DNA of 44,857 nt from RCC1774 sp050330855 (GTDB lineage Bacteria > Cyanobacteriota > Cyanobacteriia > Thermosynechococcales > Thermosynechococcaceae), in NCBI GenBank assembly GCA_050330855.1, contig JBHJNL010000032.1, forward strand, positions 1 through 44,857, in the 5' to 3' direction. The stretch's first letter is position 1. Each line of letters begins with the position of its first letter. Positions 8,372 through 16,186 of the stretch are shown in pieces. The translations under genes and the position numbers were made by a program. Under the pieces are notes generated by a model, which saw nothing but the letters and a program-made list of their open reading frames with translations, searched no databases and was not told where the DNA came from.

Positions 8372-9074
8372 AAAGCTCTCCGGTAGTAGTCTTGGTGATC
8401 GTCCCTCCGGCGGCGCGAATAAGCTGGGGCCAGCTTTCTAAGGGTTCTAGCAATATCTCCGCACCAAGGTAGGTTTCCAGAATCGCCCAGTTTTCTGCTA
8501 GGGGGCTATCGGGGGAAACCACATCAAACACAAAGGTGCCCTGGGGCTTCAGCACGCGCTTCACCTCGGCCACCACTGCATCCCAATAATCAAGGGGGTA
8601 GTAGCCGCTAAACCCAGTAGCCACCACACCATCAAACTGATTATCTTGATAGCGAAGATGGTGGGCAGGGCCGCGCTCTACACCACGGAACAGCTTTGAG
8701 TTGAGCTGAGGGCCGCGTTGATTAATGGCATCCTGGGCCACCGGACTCAACTCTTGACCATAGAAGAAAGCATCCCAATCGCGCCAAGGGTAGACCAAAA
8801 AGCTCAGACCACAGCCGACGTCGAGCCAGCACTGGCCCTTTTTAGGTTTGGCAATCTCCCAGAAGGGGGAGGCAATGCGGGCCTGCAGTCGCCCGGTCGC
8901 CCAATCTTGAAAAACCGGCATGGCTTCGACTTCAGGGGGTAGTTCCACGGCTTCTTGTTGATACTCGCGGTCATAGCGATCGGTGACGGCCTGAAGCTGA
9001 GCTTGCCACTGATCTGGAGCCAGGGAGAACCAGTCTTGACCGGCTTCAGCAGATTGACGATCTTTTTTAGCCAT
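8346..9074 (-). CDS. class I SAM-dependent methyltransferase
   Basis: A soluble methyltransferase with the SAM-binding motif I CWLDVGCGLSFL in the first half, an acidic YGQELSP segment after beta-2, the GVVATGFSGYYPLDYW region and the post-motif FVFDVVSPDS. The substrate cannot be read from sequence. I chose ATG 9074 (MAKKDRQ...) over the GTG at 9107 because the extra 11 residues are not expected in the fold; neither start has a clear Shine-Dalgarno. The 3' end overlaps that of the GGDEF/EAL gene, so the two are convergent. It is divergent from the DUF3122 gene, with a 211-bp gap that should hold both promoters. Confidence 0.82.
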   Translation of the reverse strand: MAKKDRQSAEAGQDWFSLAPDQWQAQLQAVTDRYDREYQQEAVELPPEVEAMPVFQDWATGRLQARIASPFWEIAKPKKGQCWLDVGCGLSFLVYPWRDWDAFFYGQELSPVAQDAINQRGPQLNSKLFRGVERGPAHHLRYQDNQFDGVVATGFSGYYPLDYWDAVVAEVKRVLKPQGTFVFDVVSPDSPLAENWAILETYLGAEILLEPLESWPQLIRAAGGTITKTTTGELFTLYRSKF

Positions 9075-9285
9075 GGTTAGCCATTGAGTAAACCGTAGGG
9101 AGTGCACACTATCTTTTAGCCTACAGCCTTCTGATTTGATCGAGAGATCGCATTCCCGTTCTAGTTCAGGGGCGATGGTCTATAGAGAGGGGCGTGTCTC
9201 TTGTTGGGACCAATGGGTTCGATGGCTGAACGCTAGCCTCAACCCTATAATTTCTCTATGGAAGGATCTCTCTCAAGGAGCAATC

Positions 9286-9834
9286 ATGCACACTGATCAG
9301 CTCAAAACCGTCTGGTTCCGATGGGTGAGGGGCTTCATGATTCTGCTATGGGTGGGCCTTATCTGGGGCATTTCTGGCCCCGCCACCGCAGAGGTCTATA
9401 TTCACCCCGATGTTGACGGGCAAATTCTCTACCAAACGCGCCAAACCCTTCAAGATCAAAGGGGATATACTTGGCAAGCGGTAGCCTTCAAATTTTCAAG
9501 ATCGGGTGGCTCCGGTCCGCTTCAGCTCCGTCTGGTGGGCTTCCCTGGCACGGTCGAGCTAGACCATGAACAGCCGCTGACCCTGCTCACGTCGCTGGGG
9601 CAATCGCTGACGGTGGACAATGTCTCGGATCAGGTCTCTAAAACCAACCCCACCGAACCCCACGTCGGTCAGTGGAATCTACAGCCGGTGTTGCTGAATC
9701 TAGGGGATTCAATGTTCTTGGATCTATCGGTCAAGACCTCTGATGATGCGGTTGTGAGACTTGCGATCGCACCTGAAACCATTGAACAGTGGCAAACCGT
9801 CGCAGCCTGCTCAGCCACTTGGTGTGATGATTAA
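9286..9834 (+). CDS. DUF3122 family exported protein
   Basis: A 182-residue protein of the cyanobacterial DUF3122 family, function unknown. The start is ATG 9286, preceded by AAGGAG at good spacing. It gives a signal peptide: positive n-region with KTVWFRWVR, hydrophobic core MILLWVGLIWG, cleavage near ATAEV (about 35). The mature domain has the family marks GYTWQAVAFK and LRLVGFPG, and ends in a short segment with two cysteines (CSATWCDD). It is probably periplasmic or lumenal. A longer frame from 9136 exists but lacks a ribosome binding site and would bury the signal sequence. The cyAbrB gene follows after 114 bp that contain an inverted repeat. Confidence 0.85.
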   Translation: MHTDQLKTVWFRWVRGFMILLWVGLIWGISGPATAEVYIHPDVDGQILYQTRQTLQDQRGYTWQAVAFKFSRSGGSGPLQLRLVGFPGTVELDHEQPLTLLTSLGQSLTVDNVSDQVSKTNPTEPHVGQWNLQPVLLNLGDSMFLDLSVKTSDDAVVRLAIAPETIEQWQTVAACSATWCDD

Positions 9835-9870
9835 AAAACCTCTAAAAGACATCAGCACTTAGCCCCGCGA

Positions 9871-9901
9871 GAACTAGGTTTTAGAGTGTGATGCCTAGTT
9901 C
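9871..9901. repeat. 8-bp perfect inverted repeat upstream of cyAbrB
   Basis: GAACTAGG (9871-9878) and CCTAGTTC (9894-9901) are perfect complements separated by 15 bp, 47 bp before the cyAbrB start. There is no T-tract on either side, so it is more like an operator or 5' UTR hairpin than a terminator. A second, wider pair, CTCTAAAA and TTTTAGAG, brackets the preceding bases. Confidence 0.55.
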
Positions 9902-9948
9902 GGTCTACAATCGTCTGAGTTCAACCTAAGCAAGGGCATTCAAGACAC

Positions 9949-10329
9949 ATGGCAAAGAAAAAAGCGATCGCTGAGCAATCAGAACAACAGGCTCTAGAAG
10001 GGAAAGCTTTACTGAAGAAGCTAAACGAGATTCCCCATCTCCCCAAACGAGAGAAAGCCAAAGAGTGCGGTTATATGATCAATGGCCGAGTCAATCAAAG
10101 TGGCTTCATGAATGCAATTCTTGCGGCCAAGGGCATTACTTTAGACAGCGAAGAAAGCAGCGATAAGCGAGGCCGGGAAGCGTCCTACCGCACCAGCGTT
10201 CAAAAAACGGGAAACATTTTGATCGGCTCTGCCTACACCAAAAAGATGGGCTTACAGACAGGCGATGAATTTGAGATCAAGGTGGGGCGCAAACAGATTC
10301 AGCTTAAGCTCGTGCCGGCCAACTCTTAA
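9949..10329 (+). CDS. cyAbrB family transcriptional regulator
   Basis: A 126-residue cyanobacterial AbrB-like DNA-binding protein, the family that tunes carbon/nitrogen balance and hydrogenase genes in Synechocystis. The N-terminal part has GKALLKKLNEIPHLPKREKAKECGY, and the middle has GFMNAILAAKGI. The C-terminal swapped-hairpin domain is YRTSVQKTGNILIGSAYTKKMGLQTGDEFEIKVG with the basic GRKQIQLKLV end. The DNA-binding domain lies at the C terminus, as in cyAbrB and unlike Bacillus AbrB. An ATG at 9949 follows CAAGGGC. The gene seems to stand alone; the inverted repeat upstream could be an autoregulatory site. Which of the two cyAbrB clades it belongs to needs an alignment. Confidence 0.9.
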   Translation: MAKKKAIAEQSEQQALEGKALLKKLNEIPHLPKREKAKECGYMINGRVNQSGFMNAILAAKGITLDSEESSDKRGREASYRTSVQKTGNILIGSAYTKKMGLQTGDEFEIKVGRKQIQLKLVPANS

Positions 10330-10511
10330 GCCTTGGCGATCGCATTCAACGTCATTAAGGACTCGATCCAGGAGTTCTGCCAGCAAGCTAAATAAACACC
10401 TCGGCCTGAGTCCGCTCGATCAACTTGATCTTGAAAACCCAAGTTTGTGAGATGGGACATCATCGATCACAATCAGGGTGGTAAATATATTGAGCTGAGT
10501 TAGAAGCGGCA

Positions 10512-11747
10512 ATGGGTAGCGGGAACCAAGCAGGCATTCATTCTGCACCAGAGGCCCCATGGGGAAAGAGGCAAGACCGCTTCTGGCCTCTGTGGCCCCT
10601 TGTGCCGATCTATCCCTACAGTAAGCGCCGCACCCTCCGTAAAGAAATTGTCAAAGATCAAATCTGGACCTTCGAGCAGCTCCAGGGCATTCTCTACGTC
10701 ATCGTTCCGGTGCGAATGACGGTAATCAAGCTTCAAGGGAGAGGACTCTTCGTATACGCTCCGGTGGCCCCCACTCAAGAATGCCTACGTCTCATGCAAG
10801 AGCTGATTGATCAGCATGGTCCCGTGCAGTACATCATTATGCCCACCGCCTCCGGTATTGAGCATAAAGCCTTTGCTGGCCCCTTCGCCCGCCAGTTCCC
10901 CAGCGCTCAGGTCTTTGTCGTACCAGGGCAGTGGAGCTTCCCGATCAAGCTACCGCTGAGCTGGCTGGGGCTACCCGGTGGGCGCACCCAAATCTTGCCT
11001 ACCGATAGTGCAGAGACCCCCTTCGCCGATCAGTTTGATTACAAAATTCTCGGCCCCGTCGAGCTTGGCCCTGGCCCCTTTGCCGAAGTGGCCTTTCTGC
11101 ACAAGCCCACCCAGACCCTTCTCGTCACCGATGTCGTCGTTTCAGTTCCCGAACAACCGCCACAGATTCTAGAGCAGGAACCCTATCCGATGCTCTACCA
11201 CGCTAAAGATGACGCCAGCGAAGTCGTAGAAGACACCCCCGCCACACGACGCAAAGGCTGGCAGCGGATTGCATTATTTGCCTTTTTCTTTCGTCCCAGC
11301 GCCCTAGAGGTGACCGGCTGGGGGCAAAGCTTCCGGGATGCTTGGCATGCTCCTGATCGATCTTCAAAAGCCTATTTCGGTCTCTTCCCGGTGCGATGGC
11401 GACCAGACTGGAAAGACTCCTTTGATACCCTACGTGGCGACGGACGGCTGTTTGTGGCTCCTATTCTGCAAAGGCTGGTCCTCAATCGAGGGTCGCAACT
11501 TGTGATCGACTGGGCCAATCAAGTGGCCGCTTGGTCGTTCCAAACCATTATTCCTTGCCATTTAGATGCGCCCGTGCAAACGACGCCTCAAGCCTTTCGG
11601 CAGGCGTTTGGCTTCCTTGAACAGCAGCCCAATCAAGAAGAATGGGGCTATCGAAACCTTCCTGAAGAGGAGTTTGAATTTTTAAATCGCTTTGATCAGG
11701 TATTAATTAAGCGCCGCATTACTCCACCGCCCCAAGAAAAGGTATGA
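10512..11747 (+). CDS. DUF4336 domain protein (metallo-beta-lactamase-like fold)
   Basis: A 411-residue protein of the DUF4336 family, found widely in cyanobacteria and plant plastids. The opening DRFWPLWPLVPIYPYSKRR and IWTFEQLQGILYVIVPVRMTV segments are characteristic. The family is thought to keep a metallo-hydrolase-like scaffold; residues such as GIEHKAFAGPFARQFP and IPCHLDAPV fall where metal-site histidines would be, but I cannot confirm catalysis. No signal peptide or transmembrane helix is evident. The start is ATG 10512. The last codons overlap the K+ channel gene by 4 bp (ATGA), so the two are translationally coupled, which hints at a shared role I cannot name. Confidence 0.82.
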   Translation: MGSGNQAGIHSAPEAPWGKRQDRFWPLWPLVPIYPYSKRRTLRKEIVKDQIWTFEQLQGILYVIVPVRMTVIKLQGRGLFVYAPVAPTQECLRLMQELIDQHGPVQYIIMPTASGIEHKAFAGPFARQFPSAQVFVVPGQWSFPIKLPLSWLGLPGGRTQILPTDSAETPFADQFDYKILGPVELGPGPFAEVAFLHKPTQTLLVTDVVVSVPEQPPQILEQEPYPMLYHAKDDASEVVEDTPATRRKGWQRIALFAFFFRPSALEVTGWGQSFRDAWHAPDRSSKAYFGLFPVRWRPDWKDSFDTLRGDGRLFVAPILQRLVLNRGSQLVIDWANQVAAWSFQTIIPCHLDAPVQTTPQAFRQAFGFLEQQPNQEEWGYRNLPEEEFEFLNRFDQVLIKRRITPPPQEKV

Positions 11748-12760
11748 GCGCCGATAAATATCACCGGATCCAGCGAGATTTATTTTTAGGCATCGGTGCC
11801 TTCAGCGGGGTTATTTTGCTGGGGACGCTATGGTACTGGCTGGTAGAGGGCTGGCGCTGGCCTGATGCCCTCTATATGACAGTGATCACCCTGGCCACGG
11901 TGGGGTTCCAAGAGGTCAATCCCCTGGGCGATCGCGGTCGTCTGTTCACCATTGTCTTGATTATCTTAGGAGTGGTTTGGCTCGGTTATGTCGTCAACCG
12001 CTTCACCGAGGCCGTGATTCAGGGTTACTTTCGGGGGGGCTACAAAATCCAGCAGCGCCAGCAGCAGGTCGGCAAGCTCACCGAGCACTATATTCTCTGC
12101 GGGTTTGGTCGCACCGGTCGTCAGGTAGCGATTTCCCTCAAGGCCGAGCAAAAAGAGGTGCTGGTCATTGATACCGATCCGGCTGCAGTCGAACAAGCCC
12201 AAGTCTTGGGTTGCCCCGCTCTGTTGGGTCGCGCCACCCTCGATCAAACCCTTCAACAGGCCGGAATCGAGCAAGCCTGCTGCGTGATTGCCGCTCTCCC
12301 CTCCGATGCTGAGAATCTCTACACGGTTTTGTCGGCGAAAGCGCTGAATCCACAGGTGCAAGTTGTGGTGAGAGCCAATACAGAAGAGGCCACTGAGAAG
12401 CTCGAGCAGGTGGGCGCAGACGTGGTGGTTTCGCCCTACATGGCTGTGGGGAAACGGATGGCTATTGCGGCACTACGGCCCCAGGTCTTAAATTTCATGG
12501 ATGTGACCCTTGAGGGGAATCAGCCAACTCTGTATATCGAAGAGATTGTGCTCACCGATGGCGTCTCGGTAGAGCAAACATTGGGAGGGATAGGGGTGCG
12601 ATCGCAAACCGGCGCATCAGTCTTAGCCATCTGCCAAAAGGATGGAACCCTGATCACGGCCCCCACCGGACCCACACCGCTTTCGTCAGAAGATCTATTA
12701 ATTTGCCTGGGCACAGATGTCCAGCTTCGGGCGCTCAACCACTTGCTCACTGAGCGCTAA
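11744..12760 (+). CDS. two-TM potassium channel with RCK (TrkA-N/TrkA-C) domains
   Basis: A 338-residue inner-membrane K+ channel of the MthK/Kch type. TM1 covers about 13-33, the pore helix and filter TLATVGFQEVNPL about 48-60, and TM2 about 67-92. The cytoplasmic RCK_N Rossmann domain begins at YILCGFGRTGRQVA (about 116-129) with VIDTDPAAVEQA as the ligand-binding acidic strand; an RCK_C domain fills the last 90 residues. The filter reads TVGFQ instead of TVGYG, a substitution that also occurs in other prokaryotic channels. It overlaps the DUF4336 gene by 4 bp and ends 4 bp from the convergent ExbD gene. Confidence 0.9.
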   Translation: MSADKYHRIQRDLFLGIGAFSGVILLGTLWYWLVEGWRWPDALYMTVITLATVGFQEVNPLGDRGRLFTIVLIILGVVWLGYVVNRFTEAVIQGYFRGGYKIQQRQQQVGKLTEHYILCGFGRTGRQVAISLKAEQKEVLVIDTDPAAVEQAQVLGCPALLGRATLDQTLQQAGIEQACCVIAALPSDAENLYTVLSAKALNPQVQVVVRANTEEATEKLEQVGADVVVSPYMAVGKRMAIAALRPQVLNFMDVTLEGNQPTLYIEEIVLTDGVSVEQTLGGIGVRSQTGASVLAICQKDGTLITAPTGPTPLSSEDLLICLGTDVQLRALNHLLTER

Positions 12761-12764
12761 ACCA

Positions 12765-13403
12765 TTACGGCAACCCCGTCGCGGGCGGTGGACTGGGAGG
12801 TACAGTACCAGGCGATAAACCGGGCTGAACGGTCCCTCTGGGCGTGGGTGGCGCAGGTGAGATCTCACCCTCTTGCCCTGGCAACGGCGGCAACTGTGAC
12901 GGAGCAGACCCAGGATTAATGGGAGGGGCAGGCAGCGTGTCTGGTAATTGCCCCGGCAGACCAGGTTGTCCTAAGCCCTCTGTGGGAGCAGCCTCGTTAG
13001 CAGGACTTGTTGTCCCCAACGCCACTCGATTCCCCCCCACAGACTGCAGCAGATCTAAAACCTGAATCACCTGATCGTAGTTTGCTAGCTTATCAGCATT
13101 GAGCACAATCACACCCTGGGGATTAGCCCTGATATAGCTCAACAGACTTTGCTTCAACTGATCTGGAGAAACGGGCTGTTTTTCAATATAAAGATTCCCC
13201 AGCACATCTAAGCGAACATCAAGGTTATTTGCCATTTGGGCTTTGCCCGTCTCGGCCTGGGGCAAATCCATCTCAATGCCCTCGGGACGGGTCAAGCCCA
13301 CCGCTGCCAGAATGAAAAACGTGAGAATACAGAAGATCACGTCAATCAGAGGCAAAATCTCAATGCGAACCTCAGCATTCTCTTCATCTAAGTAAGTTTT
13401 CAT
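12765..13403 (-). CDS. ExbD/TolR family protein with proline-rich periplasmic tail
   Basis: One N-terminal transmembrane helix (about 14-40) contains the conserved aspartate in PLIDVIFCIL, the proton-path residue of ExbD/TolR. A periplasmic domain of about 100 residues follows (LDVLGNLYIEKQPVSPDQL, VIVLNADKLANYDQVIQVLDLLQSVG). Usual ExbD proteins are 130-150 residues; this one has 212 because of a C-terminal extension of about 65 residues very rich in Pro, Gly, Ser and Thr. The gene follows the ExbB partner by 90 bp on the same strand. Together they would form a proton-driven motor. No TonB or receptor gene lies nearby, so the effector is unknown. Confidence 0.88.
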   Translation of the reverse strand: MKTYLDEENAEVRIEILPLIDVIFCILTFFILAAVGLTRPEGIEMDLPQAETGKAQMANNLDVRLDVLGNLYIEKQPVSPDQLKQSLLSYIRANPQGVIVLNADKLANYDQVIQVLDLLQSVGGNRVALGTTSPANEAAPTEGLGQPGLPGQLPDTLPAPPINPGSAPSQLPPLPGQEGEISPAPPTPRGTVQPGLSPGTVPPSPPPATGLP

Positions 13404-13493
13404 GTATTCAGAACTGGCTAAAGGTTGAGGACAAAGAGTCTGGACAAGGAAGCGCTAGCCTCACAGCAAATGGGGAGGGCAATCCCTTCCCAT

Positions 13494-14180
13494 TCAATCG
13501 TCGAACAGAGTGGGGATAGAGGTCGATGGCGGAGACAGTTCAGACTGATTCTGTTGGGACTGCGCCCAAAATTGACGATAGTTGAGTTCCAGCTCATTGC
13601 CCGTTCGACGGAAGATTCGAGCCTGGTTGATAATCAGTCCTTGGAAAAGCCGATAGAAGGCGAGCGCGGAAATGGCGATCACGAGGCCGAAGGCTGTACT
13701 ATAGAGCGCCTCACTAATACCCACCGTTACCGTTCCGGTCGCTGATGTACCAATATCACCGAGCCTGATGTCCTTTAACGAATTAATCAGACCCAAGATC
13801 GTTCCCAGCAAACCCAAAAGGGGCGCGATGGCAATCACAGCCTCCAGTAGCTTATCTCCACGCCGCATCGCATTGAGTTCTTCATCGGCTGAGGCTTCCA
13901 GCGCCAACCGAAAAATTTCAGGTTCTTTATTCGCAAGTCGCAATGGCGTATATAAAAATCGGCCAATGGGGCGACTGCTGACCTGTCTTGCTAAATGGGT
14001 CGCTTCATCCCAATCTCGACGGGATGCTTCTAGAATCTGATCTGCGGTTTTGCGCTCATTTTTAAGACTGCTGCTCCAGAACCACAGGCGCTCAAAAATG
14101 GTACCAATGGCTAAGATCGACAACACCATGAGGGGCCAAATCGCTGGACCACCTTTCTGGAAAAGATCAACGATGTTCAC
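13494..14180 (-). CDS. ExbB/TolQ/MotA family proton channel
   Basis: A 228-residue inner-membrane protein with the family topology: TM1 near 14-32 (IWPLMVLSILAIGTIFERLWF), a cytoplasmic loop, then TM2 and TM3 at about 110-133 and 155-180 (APLLGLLGTILGLINSL, GISEALYSTAFGLVIAISALAFYRLF). The latter segments carry the conserved small-residue signature G-L-L-G-T and the Thr/Ala-rich TM3. It pairs with the ExbD-like protein encoded downstream on the same strand. It is transcribed divergently from the MBOAT gene, separated by a 366-bp gap. Confidence 0.92.
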   Translation of the reverse strand: MNIVDLFQKGGPAIWPLMVLSILAIGTIFERLWFWSSSLKNERKTADQILEASRRDWDEATHLARQVSSRPIGRFLYTPLRLANKEPEIFRLALEASADEELNAMRRGDKLLEAVIAIAPLLGLLGTILGLINSLKDIRLGDIGTSATGTVTVGISEALYSTAFGLVIAISALAFYRLFQGLIINQARIFRRTGNELELNYRQFWAQSQQNQSELSPPSTSIPTLFDD

Positions 14181-14546
14181 AGATTTTCCTTAAGATCACG
14201 GGACAAAACAAGGGAAGGTTGAATGCTAGTTTATCGTTCAATTGACCGTCTAAGCAGTTGTTTAAAACAGACCGTTAATCTCTGTATCGGTTCTTTTGCT
14301 GTTAGGTTCGGGAGTTTTGGGCCGCAAAGCCCCCTAAAATAGGGCACTTAGAACCTTAGAACCTTAGAACCCGACCAAGCCCTGCCCATACTTGTCATAC
14401 AACCACTCAACACAGATAGATTAAAATCACGACTCGATACGAACAACAGGCCGATGGTCGCCAGACTGCAATCACAGCAGAAGTGGCCTAACTCTTGTGG
14501 TATCTTCATTTGAGCGATACTCCAGTCATTTACGGCTCACATCATC
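14181..14546. other. intergenic region between divergent exbB-like and MBOAT genes
   Basis: No open frame is supported. It should hold both promoters. Visible structure: a GGGC/GCCC hairpin flanked by TTTT and AAAA around 14315-14340, then three tandem octamers (listed separately). The remainder is unremarkable. Confidence 0.5.
14348..14371. repeat. three tandem copies of TTAGAACC
   Basis: Perfect head-to-tail octamers at 14348-14355, 14356-14363 and 14364-14371, directly after a GC-rich hairpin. Similar heptamer/octamer tandem repeats are common between cyanobacterial genes; the copy number could vary among strains. Confidence 0.8.
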
Positions 14547-16124
14547 ATGCTGTTTAATTCAGCAGAATTTATTTTTGGCTTTTTGCCAGCTCTTTTTTTG
14601 GCATTCTTTCTCTTTGCCCGTCTACAGCAAAAACACGCTGCGATTGGTGTCTTAGTTCTAGGTTCATTAATTTTCTATGGCTGGTGGAAGCCTGAATACC
14701 TCCCGCTGCTCATTTTTTCCCTGATCTTCAACTTTGTCGTTGCGCGAGCCATCGCACAACAGGTAAAGCCAAAGCAGTCCAAGCTACTTCTGGCGGCTGG
14801 CGTTGTCGTTAACCTCGGCCTGATTGGCTACTACAAGTACACCGACTTTGGCCTAGAGATCATTAATGATATTTTTGGCTCAAGACTAAGTCTCTTAAAG
14901 CTTTTACTGCCCCTGGGAATTTCTTTTTTTACATTCCAGCAAATTGCCTACTTAGTCGACGCCTATCGCGGGATTGCTAGTGAATTCCGTTTTCTGCATT
15001 ACTGCCTGTTCGTTACGTTCTTCCCTCAGCTCATCGCCGGCCCTATTGTGCATTACAGCGTAATGCAGCAGTTTGAGAAGCCTGATACATTCCATATCAA
15101 TTGGAATAAGTTTAGTGTGGGCCTATTTATCTTTACCATTGGCCTATTCAAGAAGGCAGTCTTCGCTGACAGTATCGCAGGCTTTGCAAATCCAGTCTTT
15201 TCCGCTGTTGATAGTGGCTTATCTGTCACAACCCTAGAGGCGTGGGGGGCTGCCTTAGCCTATACTATGCAGCTTTATTTCGACTTCTCTGGTTACTCTG
15301 ATATGGCGGTTGGGTTGGGTCTACTCTTTGGTATTTCTCTACCCTTGAACTTCCGTTCACCCTATAAGGCTGCTGATATTATCGATTTTTGGCGTCGTTG
15401 GCACATGACGCTCTCTCAGTTTCTCCGTGACTATGTTTACATCCCGTTAGGTGGGAACCGCAAGGGTTCTATGCGCCGCTATGCCAACCTGATGGCGACG
15501 ATGCTCATTGGTGGCCTTTGGCACGGTGCAGGATGGAATTTCATTATCTGGGGTGGGCTACATGGTCTATACCTCATGATCAACCATGCCTATAAAAGCG
15601 TATCAACTGCGATCCCTAAGCTTCTAAATCCCTTACGCTTTCGTTTTTTCTCCGTTTTGGTCACGTTTATTGCAGTCGTTGTGGCCGGTGTCTTTTTTCG
15701 TTCGACGACCGTAGGCGGTGCGATGACCATTCTCTCTTCAATGTTGTCTCTCAACGGCGTCACCTTACCTGCTGATATTGCAAAAGGCTTAAATTTATTG
15801 GGCAAGAGCAATATGATTGCTGATCTAGAGGGCATCGGTCTACGCTTTAGTGACGCCTCTGGTCATATTGCGATTCAAGACTGGGGCTTTGCAGGTGTGC
15901 CGCTGATTGCGTTGCTGCTGCTGCTGGTGTGGTTTACGCCCAATGCCTATGATATGGTGCAACAGTTTAGCTTCACTCAGGGGGCAGATGGTCTGGTTAT
16001 CCCAGAGCGCTTGAATAGTAACCAAGGTGCCTTCATTGCGATTTGCACAGGTATTATTTTTTTTGTTGCAGTTACCACCATTTTTGCATCAACGCCCTCT
16101 GAATTTTTGTATTTTAATTTCTAG
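14547..16124 (+). CDS. MBOAT family O-acyltransferase (AlgI-like)
   Basis: A 525-residue polytopic membrane enzyme of the MBOAT class that moves acyl groups, often acetyl, across or at the membrane onto polysaccharides. The start MLFNSAEFIFGFLPALFLAFF is typical of AlgI/DltB-like members. The core has LDFSGYSDMAVG-type residues (YFDFSGYSDMAVGLGLLFGI), the RSPYKAADIIDFWRRWHMTLSQFLRDYVYIPLGG block and the catalytic histidine in GLWHGAGWNFIIWG. About 10-12 hydrophobic segments are apparent. It heads a same-strand unit with an SGNH-like membrane-anchored protein 62 bp downstream, the usual partner type for polysaccharide O-acetylation. The acceptor glycan is not identifiable. Confidence 0.93.
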   Translation: MLFNSAEFIFGFLPALFLAFFLFARLQQKHAAIGVLVLGSLIFYGWWKPEYLPLLIFSLIFNFVVARAIAQQVKPKQSKLLLAAGVVVNLGLIGYYKYTDFGLEIINDIFGSRLSLLKLLLPLGISFFTFQQIAYLVDAYRGIASEFRFLHYCLFVTFFPQLIAGPIVHYSVMQQFEKPDTFHINWNKFSVGLFIFTIGLFKKAVFADSIAGFANPVFSAVDSGLSVTTLEAWGAALAYTMQLYFDFSGYSDMAVGLGLLFGISLPLNFRSPYKAADIIDFWRRWHMTLSQFLRDYVYIPLGGNRKGSMRRYANLMATMLIGGLWHGAGWNFIIWGGLHGLYLMINHAYKSVSTAIPKLLNPLRFRFFSVLVTFIAVVVAGVFFRSTTVGGAMTILSSMLSLNGVTLPADIAKGLNLLGKSNMIADLEGIGLRFSDASGHIAIQDWGFAGVPLIALLLLLVWFTPNAYDMVQQFSFTQGADGLVIPERLNSNQGAFIAICTGIIFFVAVTTIFASTPSEFLYFNF

Positions 16125-16186
16125 GTTATAGAGGGTTTGGCTGAAAACACTCATTCATGCTTAGAACCTATGCTTGAAGGCTTCTA

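Noticed and set aside
12844..13065. Glycine-rich plus-strand frame
   Set aside because: It is the antisense of the proline-rich ExbD tail, which explains its composition.
14348..14371. Tandem octamers as a CRISPR array
   Set aside because: Units are 8 bp with no spacers; no cas genes are in the window.
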